From an uncultured Prevotella sp. (lineage in GTDB: Bacteria; Bacteroidota; Bacteroidia; Bacteroidales; Bacteroidaceae), in NCBI GenBank assembly GCA_944321645.1, contig CALUMB010000025.1, forward strand, positions 1 to 35,070: a DNA stretch of 35,070 nucleotides, read 5' to 3'. The notes under the pieces are model-generated. The model was given only the letters and a program-made list of their open reading frames with translations, did not search any database and was not told the origin of the DNA. Position numbers and translations under genes: made by a program. Below, piece by piece: positions 15,770 through 24,365 of the stretch (positions are counted from its first letter, which is position 1; every line of letters begins with the position of its first letter).

Positions 15770-18442
15770 TCAGCAGCCAAGCCCGCGCTTCCTGTCGCGC
15801 ACCTCGCCAGGCTGCGCCCCGAAATAGTCGCGGAAGCACTTAGAGAAATATGACGGCGACGAGAACCCCACGTCGTAGGAAATCTCGGCTATTGTCTTGT
15901 CAGTCGTCTTCAGCAGGTGGTCTGCGCGTTGCAGGCGCGTTATCCGTATTATCTCCACTGGCGACGAGCCGGTGAGCGACTTCACCTTGCGGTAGAGTTG
16001 CACGCGACTCAGCCCAAGCTCTGCCCCGAGCGTCTCCACGCTAAGGCTCGAGTCGGCCAGATTGTTCAGCACGGCTTGCCTGAAGTCGGCCAAGAAGCCG
16101 GCCGACGGGTCGCAGGCAGCCTGTTCGGGCTGCGGCTGCTGGGCGCCAGCCTCGAAGGCATACTTAAGGCGGCGGCGCCCGTCGAGCAGGTTCTGCACCC
16201 TCGAGAGCAGCACCTTGCCGCTGAACGGCTTGGTTATGTAGGCGTCGGCCCCGCAGTCGTAGCCTTCGGCGCGGCTGTCCTCCCCGGCACGCGACGTGAG
16301 CAGTACCACAGGCACGTGGCTGGTGGCTGTGGCCTCTTTCACGCTGCGGCACATTTCGAGCCCGTCCATCTTCGGCATCTTCACGTCGCACACGATGATG
16401 TCGGGCACCATCCGCAGTGCCGCGTCAAGTCCCTCGCTGCCGTCGGCAGCCTCTGCAACCCTACAGCGGCCCTCCAGCAACCTCGCGATGTAAGAACGCA
16501 TATCCGCGCTGTCGTCAACGACAAGAGCCAGCGGCAGCCCTTCAGGCTCGCCCTCGCTGGTTATTATGTCCGCCTCGGTCTTGTTGTCTTCGGCAGTCGG
16601 CGGCAGCTCCCTGCCGCCATCGGCTGCCAGGTTCCACGCTTCCGCGCTCTCGGCGTGGAGCTGGCCCAAGGGCAGCTCCACGGTGAACGTGGAGCCTGCG
16701 CCGGGTGTGCTCGCCACTGTGGCCCGCCCACCGTGGAGCTCGGCGAAAGCCTTCACAATGGCCAACCCGATGCCCGTGCCGCCCGCCGACGTGGCCGCCC
16801 TGAAAAACTTGTCGAAGGCGTGGCGCACGGCGGCCTTGTCCATACCTATGCCAGTGTCGGCCACTGTGATGGTGGCCGTGCGGCCGTCGCTGTCTACGGC
16901 CACCATAACCGAGCCACCCCGGCGGTTGTATTTTATGGCGTTGCCGGTAAGGTTGTAGCAGATGCGCTCCACCTTGTAGTAGTCGGCGCAGATGTCCACC
17001 TCGCCGCCAGCCCTGAAGGCAAGGGCCACGCCGGCCGAGTCCGCCGCCGGGCGGAAGCTCTCCGTCCACTGGCGGGCGGCATCGGTCAGGTTGAAGTGGC
17101 TCAGGCTAAGCTCCATCTTGCCGCCCTGCACCTTGCCGAGGTCGAGTATCTCGCTCACCATGCGCAGCAGCAGCCCGGCGTTGCGCCTCACTATCAGGAG
17201 CATGGCCCGCTGTCGCTGGCTCAGGTTGTCGTCGTCGAGTATGCGCTCCACGGGATCGGCAATGAGCGTGAGCGGCGTGCGCAGGTCGTGCCCCATGCCG
17301 GTGAAGAGGTCCATCTTGGCCTCCGCCACCCTGTGCTCCATGCGCCGCCTGGCGAGAGCGGCACGGTAGAGCACGGCCAGCGTCGCCGTGGCCAGCAGCA
17401 GTATGAGGGAACAGAGTATGAAGTAGACCTTCTGGTGGCCGTATTGCGCAAAGAAGAAGTCCATCATGCCATGCAGTTCTTCTATGCGCCCGCTCATGTG
17501 ACCCATCTCCTCGGCCTGCAGCAGCATTGTCTCGGCGTTGTCCTTGGTGACGAGAGCCGCCTTCATGTAGTTGTCGCGCTCGTAAGGCTTGCCGGCAAGG
17601 ATGCTGCGGGCGAGCCGGCACACGAGGTCGCCGCGCGTGGGGTAGATGTACGAAGCCTCGAGCACGCCATCGCGCACGAGGCTTATGCCGCCGCCTTTGC
17701 CGGGCAGTGCGTCGATGCCCACGAAGCGCGTGTGTCCAACCAGGCCGTGGCGGCGTGCGGCTTTCCACGCCCCGTGAGCCATGCGGTCGTTGTGGGCGAA
17801 GATGAAGTCCGGGCGCAGCCCGGATGCGAATATGCGCTCGGCAGCCTTGCGTCCGCTCCCTTCCTGCCAGTTGCCGCGCTCGGTGGCCACGATGCGTATG
17901 CCGGGGTGGCGGGCCAGCGCCTCGGCGAAGCCCCTGTGGCGCTCGATGGCCGGCGACGAGCCTTCAAGCCCGGTGATTTCGGCCACAGTGCCGCAGCCGC
18001 CGAGCCTCGCGGCCACATACTCGCCCATGGTGCGGCCAATCTTCACATTGTCGGCCCCGATGAAAGCCGTGTACTTGCCCGAGCCTGTCTTGCGGTCGAA
18101 GAGTACCACAGGTATGCCGCTGTCGTAGGCGCGGTCGATGGCGGGCGTGACGGTGTTGAGCTGGTTGGGCGACACTATGAGCAAGTCGATGCCAAGCCCC
18201 GCGAGGCTGTCAATCTGCGCCGACTGCCGCTGGTCGTCGTCGCTGGCCGAGGCCATTGCCAGGCGGATGTCGTCGGTGGTGTAGGTAGCCTCGCGTATTT
18301 CGCGGCAGAGCTTGTCGCGCCAGATGTCTTCGCTGCACTGCGACACGCCCACCACATATTTCTCCCTGGCTGGGGAGCAGGAAAGCAGGCACAGTGCGGC
18401 GATCGTGGCCATGGCGTTGTAGAGGCGTTGCGTTGCGGTCAT
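15770..18442 (-). CDS. Hybrid two-component system regulator with LacI-type periplasmic sensor (fructose-sensing type)
   Basis: This single 890-residue protein holds a full two-component system. It has a lipoprotein-like signal (LLSC22S) and a periplasmic sugar-binding-protein (LacI-like) domain at about 28-320 starting VGVSQCSEDIW. One membrane segment (about 338-359) precedes the histidine kinase with H385 (GHDLRTPLTLI), N box (NAIKYN), DTGIGMD and GTGIGL. The receiver has D686 (CDVKMP), and an AraC-type HTH lies at about 783-882. The same architecture, without a beta-propeller sensor, belongs to BT1754 of B. thetaiotaomicron, which binds fructose and activates the fructan locus. It lies directly upstream of susC and 12 bases after the MFS gene. 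Confidence 0.93.
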   Translation of the reverse strand: MTATQRLYNAMATIAALCLLSCSPAREKYVVGVSQCSEDIWRDKLCREIREATYTTDDIRLAMASASDDDQRQSAQIDSLAGLGIDLLIVSPNQLNTVTPAIDRAYDSGIPVVLFDRKTGSGKYTAFIGADNVKIGRTMGEYVAARLGGCGTVAEITGLEGSSPAIERHRGFAEALARHPGIRIVATERGNWQEGSGRKAAERIFASGLRPDFIFAHNDRMAHGAWKAARRHGLVGHTRFVGIDALPGKGGGISLVRDGVLEASYIYPTRGDLVCRLARSILAGKPYERDNYMKAALVTKDNAETMLLQAEEMGHMSGRIEELHGMMDFFFAQYGHQKVYFILCSLILLLATATLAVLYRAALARRRMEHRVAEAKMDLFTGMGHDLRTPLTLIADPVERILDDDNLSQRQRAMLLIVRRNAGLLLRMVSEILDLGKVQGGKMELSLSHFNLTDAARQWTESFRPAADSAGVALAFRAGGEVDICADYYKVERICYNLTGNAIKYNRRGGSVMVAVDSDGRTATITVADTGIGMDKAAVRHAFDKFFRAATSAGGTGIGLAIVKAFAELHGGRATVASTPGAGSTFTVELPLGQLHAESAEAWNLAADGGRELPPTAEDNKTEADIITSEGEPEGLPLALVVDDSADMRSYIARLLEGRCRVAEAADGSEGLDAALRMVPDIIVCDVKMPKMDGLEMCRSVKEATATSHVPVVLLTSRAGEDSRAEGYDCGADAYITKPFSGKVLLSRVQNLLDGRRRLKYAFEAGAQQPQPEQAACDPSAGFLADFRQAVLNNLADSSLSVETLGAELGLSRVQLYRKVKSLTGSSPVEIIRITRLQRADHLLKTTDKTIAEISYDVGFSSPSYFSKCFRDYFGAQPGEVRDRKRGLGC

Positions 18443-18454
18443 AGGATTTTGCTG

Positions 18455-19684
18455 TTAAGTTGTGTGGGTGGTATTGGCGGGCCGCACGTCCGGCAGCCAC
18501 ACTGCCACGATGCCGAGCAGCGGCAGCCACGTGCTCACCTTAAATATAAAGTCGATGCTCGTCAGGTCGGCAAGCCAGCCGAAGAAGGCAGAGCCGATGC
18601 CGCCAAGGCCGAACATGAGGCCGAAGAACACCCCGGCCACCATGCCCACCTTGTCGGGCTTGAGGTCGGTGGCGTAGACTACGATGGCCGAAAAGGCCGA
18701 CGCTATCACCAGCCCCGTGGCCACCGCCATGGCCACCGTGCCGCCAAGGCCGAGGTAGGGCAACGCCAGCGAGAACGGCGCGGAGCCGAGTATGGAGAAA
18801 AGGATGACATACTTGCGCCCGTAGCGGTCGCCGAGGAAGCCGCCGAGCAGCGTGCCGATGGCGAAAGCGGCCAGATAGGCAAACAGGCAAAGCTGCGACT
18901 GCTGCACGCTCAGGCCGAACTTGCCGATTAGGAAGAAGGTGAAGTAGCTTGTCATGCAGGCGTTGAAGAAGTACTTCGAGAATATCATAAGCACCAAGAT
19001 GGCCATGGCCTTGTCCACCACGCGCTTTGGCAAGGCATGGGCAGCGGCGATGGCGGTGCGCCTGCGCCGCCCCGAGGCGGCCAAGAGCAGGGCATACCAC
19101 CGCCCCACGCGGCCCAACAGGAGCGATGCCGCAAGCGCGGCAAGGGCGAACCAGGCCACGGCAGACTGGCCGTAGGGTATGACCACGAGCGCGGCGAGCA
19201 ACGGGCCGATGGCACTGCCGCCGTTGCCGCCTACCTGGAATATGGACTGCGCCAGGCTCTTGCGCCCGCCCGAGGCCATCTGCGCCACGCGCGACGCCTC
19301 TGGATGGAACACCGACGAGCCGCAGCCGATGAGCGCGACCGACAGCAAAATGGCCACAAAACCGGGGGCGAAGGCCAAGGCCACGAGGCCGAAGAGCGTG
19401 AAAACCATGCCGGCAGAGAGCGAGTATGGCTGCGGATGGCGGTCGGCATAGCTGCCCACGAACGGCTGGAACACCGACGACGTGAGTTGGAACACCAGCG
19501 TTATGACGCCAATCTGGGCGAAGGTGAAGCCGTATGAGTCCTTCAGCAGCGGATAAAGCGCGGGTATGACCGACTGTATCATGTCGTTGAGCAAATGGCA
19601 CGTACCCATTGCCACCAATATTGCGTATGCCGTTCCCTCGCCTACACGAGGGTGGCCAAGCAATCTATCGTAGAATCTGTTCAT
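18455..19684 (-). CDS. MFS transporter, fosmidomycin-resistance (Fsr)-like
   Basis: This 409-residue major facilitator has about twelve membrane segments. The sequence HLLNDMIQSVIPALYPLLKDSYGFTFAQIGVITLVFQLTSSVFQPFVG is typical of the Fsr group, as is GSSVFHPEASRVAQMASGGRKSLAQSIFQVGGNGG. Family members are drug or sugar exporters; the substrate here is unknown. Only 12 bases separate its stop from the regulator start, so they probably share a transcript. It differs clearly from the fructose permease of the same locus. Confidence 0.87.
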   Translation of the reverse strand: MNRFYDRLLGHPRVGEGTAYAILVAMGTCHLLNDMIQSVIPALYPLLKDSYGFTFAQIGVITLVFQLTSSVFQPFVGSYADRHPQPYSLSAGMVFTLFGLVALAFAPGFVAILLSVALIGCGSSVFHPEASRVAQMASGGRKSLAQSIFQVGGNGGSAIGPLLAALVVIPYGQSAVAWFALAALAASLLLGRVGRWYALLLAASGRRRRTAIAAAHALPKRVVDKAMAILVLMIFSKYFFNACMTSYFTFFLIGKFGLSVQQSQLCLFAYLAAFAIGTLLGGFLGDRYGRKYVILFSILGSAPFSLALPYLGLGGTVAMAVATGLVIASAFSAIVVYATDLKPDKVGMVAGVFFGLMFGLGGIGSAFFGWLADLTSIDFIFKVSTWLPLLGIVAVWLPDVRPANTTHTT

Positions 19685-19802
19685 CGTCTTTCATTCTTTG
19701 CCGGCGGCATTGGGCAGCCTGACCCCGTGGTCCCGGATGCAGGCAAGCAGCGGCAGACACCCCAACGCCATGTGCCGGCAACGCCAATGCGCCTGCCGCC
19801 AC

Positions 19803-21245
19803 TCACTTATCGTCGCGCACCTCCAACGCCCCGAACGGCACGGCAGGCAGCCCGCACGAGTTTTCGAGGTTCGGCTGCGCCGTCTCGTGCCAACCGAAGC
19901 GCACGTAACGGGGCTGCGGCACATAGATGCTGAACGCGGCCACTGTGCTGTCCGACGTTATGTCGGCGGCAGCCGGATGGAACACTCCGTCGGCCCCCGC
20001 CACCTCAAACCAGCCGAGCCGCCTGCCGTCGCTGGCCCGCAGGCTGTCGGCCACGTGGCTGAACGCCACGGTTACCTTGCCCCCGGCGGCACTGGCCGAC
20101 ACCGCCCGCGGCCCCGACCACTCCACATCGCCTTGCGAATATGCCTTGGCGCGGGCCACGCGGGCCAGGCGGTCGCCCACAGTCCACTTATACGACGGGT
20201 GGATGTCGCGCAAGTCGTCCACGAGGTCGGTTATGCACACATACTCGCAGTTGCCCGCCAGCTCGCCGCCGCGCTTCTGCTGCTCGCGGAAGAGCGGCAG
20301 CGTCTCGGCTGTCGCGGGCCCGTTGTTGTGGCGGTGCATACGGTCGGAATATATGTGCGGCGCGAGGAGCACATAATAGAACGGCGCGTCGGGCGCACGG
20401 AACGCCTCGCGCCACCACTGCGTGAGCACTCCGAATTTCTCGGCATATTGCCGGTCGCCGGCCCCGCAGTTGTTCTCGCCCTGGTACCACACAAAACCGC
20501 GCACGGCCAGCGGCACGATCGGGGCGACGTATGTCTTATACCACTGCCCCGGCCCAAGCCCGCCGATGCGCCCGTTGCGTTCCAGTTCGCCGGCAAAGGC
20601 CGCCGACCGCTCGTATGCCTCGCGCGGCGTCCAAGTCTCGATCTTCGTGCCGCCGAGCGCAGCGGTGACTATCCCCACCGGCACACCGAGGCTGCGCTGA
20701 AGCGAACGGGCAAAATAATAGCCCACAGCCGACACCTCCGGCAGGCTCTCCGGCCCGGCCACAGCCCACGGCTTCCGGCCGCGCCGCGCCGAGACGTAGA
20801 CGCGAATCATCGGGTTGGCGGGCTGCTGCATCTCAACGGCAGCCGAGTCTATGCCCTTGGCAGGCGCCACGAAGCCTTTCTGCCGCAGCATGGCATACTG
20901 CATATTGGACTGCCCGGCGGCCACCCACACCTCGCCCACCACCACGTTGGTGTACTCAAGGGTCTGCTCCTTGCCTTTTATAGTGAGCGTGCGCGGCGTG
21001 GCGTCGGCCTCCATTGGCTCCAGGCTGACGCTCCACGTGCTGTCGGCGGCGGCCTTGGCCTTTACTTTCTGCTTGCCGAAAGTCACCGTAACTCGCTCGC
21101 CGGGGGCGGCCTTGCCCCACACCGGCACCTCGCGGCCTTGCTGCAACACCATGTCCGACGATATTACGGGCGGCGTGCTTAGCTGCGCCGAGGCAGAAAT
21201 TGAAGCCGCAAAGGCTCCAATGAGAATAGATATTCGCAGTTTCAT
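19803..21245 (-). CDS. SGNH-family carbohydrate esterase (sialate O-acetylesterase-like)
   Basis: This 480-residue secreted protein has a signal peptide ending near ISASA-Q. The SGNH nucleophile block is G-Q-S113-N-M, followed by FVWYQGENN (block with Gly and Asn) and DIHPSYKWTVGDRLA, supplying the Asp and His of the catalytic set. Annotated relatives are called sialate O-acetylesterases, but in Bacteroidota many such proteins deacetylate plant polysaccharides. Next to PL11 and GH28, removal of acetyl groups from rhamnogalacturonan or homogalacturonan is the likelier role. It follows the acyltransferase gene after 225 bases that contain no convincing promoter, only a near match (TAGCTTTTG) close to the ATG. 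Confidence 0.87.
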   Translation of the reverse strand: MKLRISILIGAFAASISASAQLSTPPVISSDMVLQQGREVPVWGKAAPGERVTVTFGKQKVKAKAAADSTWSVSLEPMEADATPRTLTIKGKEQTLEYTNVVVGEVWVAAGQSNMQYAMLRQKGFVAPAKGIDSAAVEMQQPANPMIRVYVSARRGRKPWAVAGPESLPEVSAVGYYFARSLQRSLGVPVGIVTAALGGTKIETWTPREAYERSAAFAGELERNGRIGGLGPGQWYKTYVAPIVPLAVRGFVWYQGENNCGAGDRQYAEKFGVLTQWWREAFRAPDAPFYYVLLAPHIYSDRMHRHNNGPATAETLPLFREQQKRGGELAGNCEYVCITDLVDDLRDIHPSYKWTVGDRLARVARAKAYSQGDVEWSGPRAVSASAAGGKVTVAFSHVADSLRASDGRRLGWFEVAGADGVFHPAAADITSDSTVAAFSIYVPQPRYVRFGWHETAQPNLENSCGLPAVPFGALEVRDDK

Positions 21246-21470
21246 ATTATTTAGTTTCTAAATATCAGCAAAAGCTACGATTCAAATGAGTTATGAGGAA
21301 GCCCCCTCCTGCTCCCACACAAGGGTGGAAGTCATCGCCACTCTGCGTTCCGCTAAGAAGTTTGAGTACGTATGCCTCTTCGCTTACTTGTTTCACTCGC
21401 CTATGCAAAATGGGAACTTTCATTTTTAGTTTTTATTCGTCAAACATTCACTTCCAATCGCCAAACGACG

Positions 21471-22517
21471 TCACCCGGCCTTGGCTGGCAAAGGCCGCAC
21501 CCCATAGACCTTGCGCACGAACGGGATGCGGCAGGCTCCCCAGACAGCCAAGAGCCACAAAGGCACTTCGGCCAGGAACTTAAGCGCAGGGGAACGTATG
21601 CCGAGATGGCCCAGGATGTCGGTGTCGAGGTCGATGAGATGGAAGCACAATATTGCCATGCTGTTCATGCCGACCCACGCCATGATGCGGGCCGCGGCAC
21701 CGCCCGACCGCCCCACCTTCGACGAGACGAGCCACACCACCCACGTTGCGCCGCAGGCTCCGGCCACGTCTAACGGGAAGAAGCCGTATGTCACGCTGGC
21801 CATGTCTATCCGCGCCCTGACAAACTCCACGCCCCACGCCACTACCAGCGCAGCCAGGAGCCACGCCGGCATACGCCTGGAAGCGTCCGTCCGGGCGGCC
21901 ACATTGCCGATGGCGAAAAACACCATGGCCACCAGTCCGGGCAGTATGGCAAGGGGCAAGTTAACCAGCCGCTCCACCGGAAACGCCACGGCGCACAGGC
22001 ACAAGCTGCCGGCGATGGCCCTTGCCAGGCCAAGGCGCAGGTAGAGCGCGTTGTATATGGTCTTGCACCAAAACAAGGCCAGCAAGAACCACACCGCACC
22101 TATCGTGTTGAAGCCCGACATATAAAGCGACCTGTGGCCCGTGGAGCCCGACCCATAGAGCGAGGCCAGCACATAATATAATGTGAGCGGACGCCCGTCG
22201 AAGGCGCAAAACGCCCAGTCAAGCGCCACCACGGCGGCGCAAGTCACCACGTATGGCAGCAGGAGCCGGCGCGCGTCCTTGGCCACGGCCTCGCGCAACG
22301 GTCGCGGCCTGTAGAAGTAGCCCGCTACGATGAAGAACAGCGGCATGTGGAACGAGAAGATGAACTTCGTGAGCCACCAGTAGTCGTACACCCTATGCCC
22401 AAAGAGCATGAGCACGATGCCCACACACTTCATTATGTCGTAGGTGGCGTCGCGCCGCGCTGGAGCCTCGCCTGCCGCCGACGCACAAACAGCTTTCACG
22501 CCAGGGTGCCACGCCAT
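21471..22517 (-). CDS. Membrane acyltransferase, acyltransferase-3 family
   Basis: This 348-residue integral-membrane protein of the acyltransferase-3 (OafA/NodX) fold has about ten hydrophobic segments. The N-terminal DIMKCVGIVLMLFGH carries the family histidine, and FSFHMPLFFIVAGYFY is the second signature. The family moves acetyl or other acyl groups to sugars across the inner membrane. A GTG at 22523 overlaps the stop of the rhamnogalacturonan lyase (GTGA) and is an alternative start; ATG 22517 is used here. Either way translation is coupled to the lyase gene. Its target in a degradative cluster is unknown. Confidence 0.85.
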   Translation of the reverse strand: MAWHPGVKAVCASAAGEAPARRDATYDIMKCVGIVLMLFGHRVYDYWWLTKFIFSFHMPLFFIVAGYFYRPRPLREAVAKDARRLLLPYVVTCAAVVALDWAFCAFDGRPLTLYYVLASLYGSGSTGHRSLYMSGFNTIGAVWFLLALFWCKTIYNALYLRLGLARAIAGSLCLCAVAFPVERLVNLPLAILPGLVAMVFFAIGNVAARTDASRRMPAWLLAALVVAWGVEFVRARIDMASVTYGFFPLDVAGACGATWVVWLVSSKVGRSGGAAARIMAWVGMNSMAILCFHLIDLDTDILGHLGIRSPALKFLAEVPLWLLAVWGACRIPFVRKVYGVRPLPAKAG

Positions 22518-22519
22518 GG

Positions 22520-24325
22520 TCACTCCCCAAGATAGAACGACGGCACGGGCGACTGGGGGTAGCCCATGCTCCCGTGCATTACGTAGCTGCGGTAGAGCGG
22601 GTCTTGCATGAGGGTGGTGCGCCTGTCGGCGGCGGGTATGTTGGTGCGGTAGACCCGTAACTCGCCATCAAGGGCCGTAACTATCTCCTCGCGCCAGTCG
22701 CCGCCGAGGTCTGCCGTGGCCAACACATGGCCCTCTATGCCCTCGGCGAGCACGTCGCCTTGCCACTTCCACACTTTCAGCCTGCCCCACCCGCCGTCGT
22801 AGGCGAACGTCTCGCGCAGCAGGTCGGCATCCCACCACACCCACGGGTAGCACCCCGGCACCTTGCCGCCGGGCGCGCCTATCTTCCCCCCGTCGGCGGT
22901 GAGCAGGTATTTCGCCGTGCTGCCGCCCTTCTTGTCTTCGGAGGCGAAGCACTCCAGGCCGGGGTGGGCCGGGTCGAAGTCGGCCACCATGCCGTTGCCC
23001 ACGTGGTATGTGGTGTGGCCAATGCCCCAGATGAGCCGCCCGGTGCGCGCGTCCACCACCGAGACGCCGCGCCCCTCGTCGTTCTTAGGCTCGCTCACCA
23101 TGAACACCTGAAGCCCAGCCGAGTCGGGATGGAGCTTGCAGAGGTAAGCCTTGTCGCTGTGGCCAAGCCCGGTAGACCACAGCAGCGTGCCGTCGTCGTC
23201 GAGCATACACGAGCCGAGCAGCACTTCGTCGCGCCCGTCGGCATCCACGTCGCCGGTCACCATGCTGTGGGCGCCCATGCTGCGCACCACAGGGTTCTCC
23301 TCGTCGCCGTCCCACCTCCAGGCGCGTGTCAGCTTGCCGCCACGCAGCATCCAAGCGTCCACCACCATCAGCTTGTAAGTGCCTCGGGCTGCCAATATAT
23401 AAGGTGTCTTGCCGTCGAGGAAGGCCACGCCCATCTGGTTGCGGTTCTGGCGCACCAAGTTGCCGTAGCAGTCGTTGCGCTCCGGCCACGGCACGGAGCA
23501 CACCTCGCGGCCTGTCATGCCGTCGAGCACGGTGAGGAACTCGCTGCCGCCGCACACGCGGCCCTGGGCGTTCTTCACATAATCGTCGCCCGAGGTCTTC
23601 AGGGCCACCTCCGCCCGCCCGTCGCCATCGAAGTCGTAGGCCACGAACGGCGAGTACCACACGCCAGGCTCTATGCCGGGGCCGAGGTCGTGGGCCCAGA
23701 GCCAGGTGCCGTCGGAGAGATATGCCGAAATCTTGTATGTCGTGCCGCTGCGGTCGCCGGGCATCCCGGGATCGACGTTGCTCGCCGGGGTGCGCACGAT
23801 GAAGTCGTATGTGCCGTCGCCGTCGAGGTCGGCCATTGCCAGCTTGCCCGCGTGGCCGCCGTCCTTAAGCCTTATCGAGGTGTAGGGCTTGAGCGAGTCG
23901 AGCGCCACGGCCACGCTACCTTCCGCCCCGCCGCCCCCGACGGGCTTCACCCTATACACGGCGTTGGCCACAGGGTCGGCGTCGGTAAAGTCGCAGGTGC
24001 GCGTCACGGGCTTGCGCGTGAGCCTCTTCGCCTTGCCGCCGACCTCGCGCCACACGTGGAACGCCGCCCCTGGGCCGTCGCTTTCCAGCAGTCGCCAGCT
24101 CAGGTAGACTCCCCTGCCGCCCTCGGCGGGTACGGCAGCCAGCCCTCGGCCGAGGCGTTCCTTTACGCGCTCGGCGGCGAAGCCCTCCACCTGCGGCTTC
24201 GGCTCGTGCTTCGGCTGGAGTATTTCGTAGTAATAGTAGCTCTCGCGCGGGTCTTGCGCCATGGCTGCCATGGCAGCCGTGCAGGCGGCAGCCATGGCCA
24301 GAAGACGGAATGATGCGTGTGACAT
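22520..24325 (-). CDS. Rhamnogalacturonan lyase, polysaccharide lyase family 11
   Basis: This 601-residue secreted PL11 enzyme cleaves the rhamnosyl-galacturonic acid backbone of rhamnogalacturonan I by beta-elimination. After a signal peptide (ending MAAMAQ) comes a small beta domain, VEGFAAERVKERLGRGLAAVPAEGG. The eight-bladed propeller has repeated calcium-type motifs (DLDGDGTYDF, DFDGDGRAEV, DVDADGRDEV) and the WYSPFVAYDFDGDG and GHSDKAYLCKLHP stretches of the family. ATG 24325 is used; a TTG six bases upstream is unlikely. It lies 40 bases after GH28, so they form one operon. Confidence 0.94.
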   Translation of the reverse strand: MSHASFRLLAMAAACTAAMAAMAQDPRESYYYYEILQPKHEPKPQVEGFAAERVKERLGRGLAAVPAEGGRGVYLSWRLLESDGPGAAFHVWREVGGKAKRLTRKPVTRTCDFTDADPVANAVYRVKPVGGGGAEGSVAVALDSLKPYTSIRLKDGGHAGKLAMADLDGDGTYDFIVRTPASNVDPGMPGDRSGTTYKISAYLSDGTWLWAHDLGPGIEPGVWYSPFVAYDFDGDGRAEVALKTSGDDYVKNAQGRVCGGSEFLTVLDGMTGREVCSVPWPERNDCYGNLVRQNRNQMGVAFLDGKTPYILAARGTYKLMVVDAWMLRGGKLTRAWRWDGDEENPVVRSMGAHSMVTGDVDADGRDEVLLGSCMLDDDGTLLWSTGLGHSDKAYLCKLHPDSAGLQVFMVSEPKNDEGRGVSVVDARTGRLIWGIGHTTYHVGNGMVADFDPAHPGLECFASEDKKGGSTAKYLLTADGGKIGAPGGKVPGCYPWVWWDADLLRETFAYDGGWGRLKVWKWQGDVLAEGIEGHVLATADLGGDWREEIVTALDGELRVYRTNIPAADRRTTLMQDPLYRSYVMHGSMGYPQSPVPSFYLGE

Positions 24326-24365
24326 AAGCAAAGGTTTCTAAGTCGTCTGTATATGGCCGGTGCGC

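Noticed and set aside
15770-18442. Loss of kinase function because the H box reads GHDLRTPL instead of SHELRTPL
   Set aside because: The phosphorylatable histidine, RTPL, N, D and G boxes are all present, and D for E is common in this family.
21246-21470. A small gene or regulatory RNA in the 225-base gap between acyltransferase and esterase genes
   Set aside because: The short frame here has no recognisable content. TAGCTTTTG near the esterase ATG has one base too many for the -7 consensus, so no promoter is claimed.
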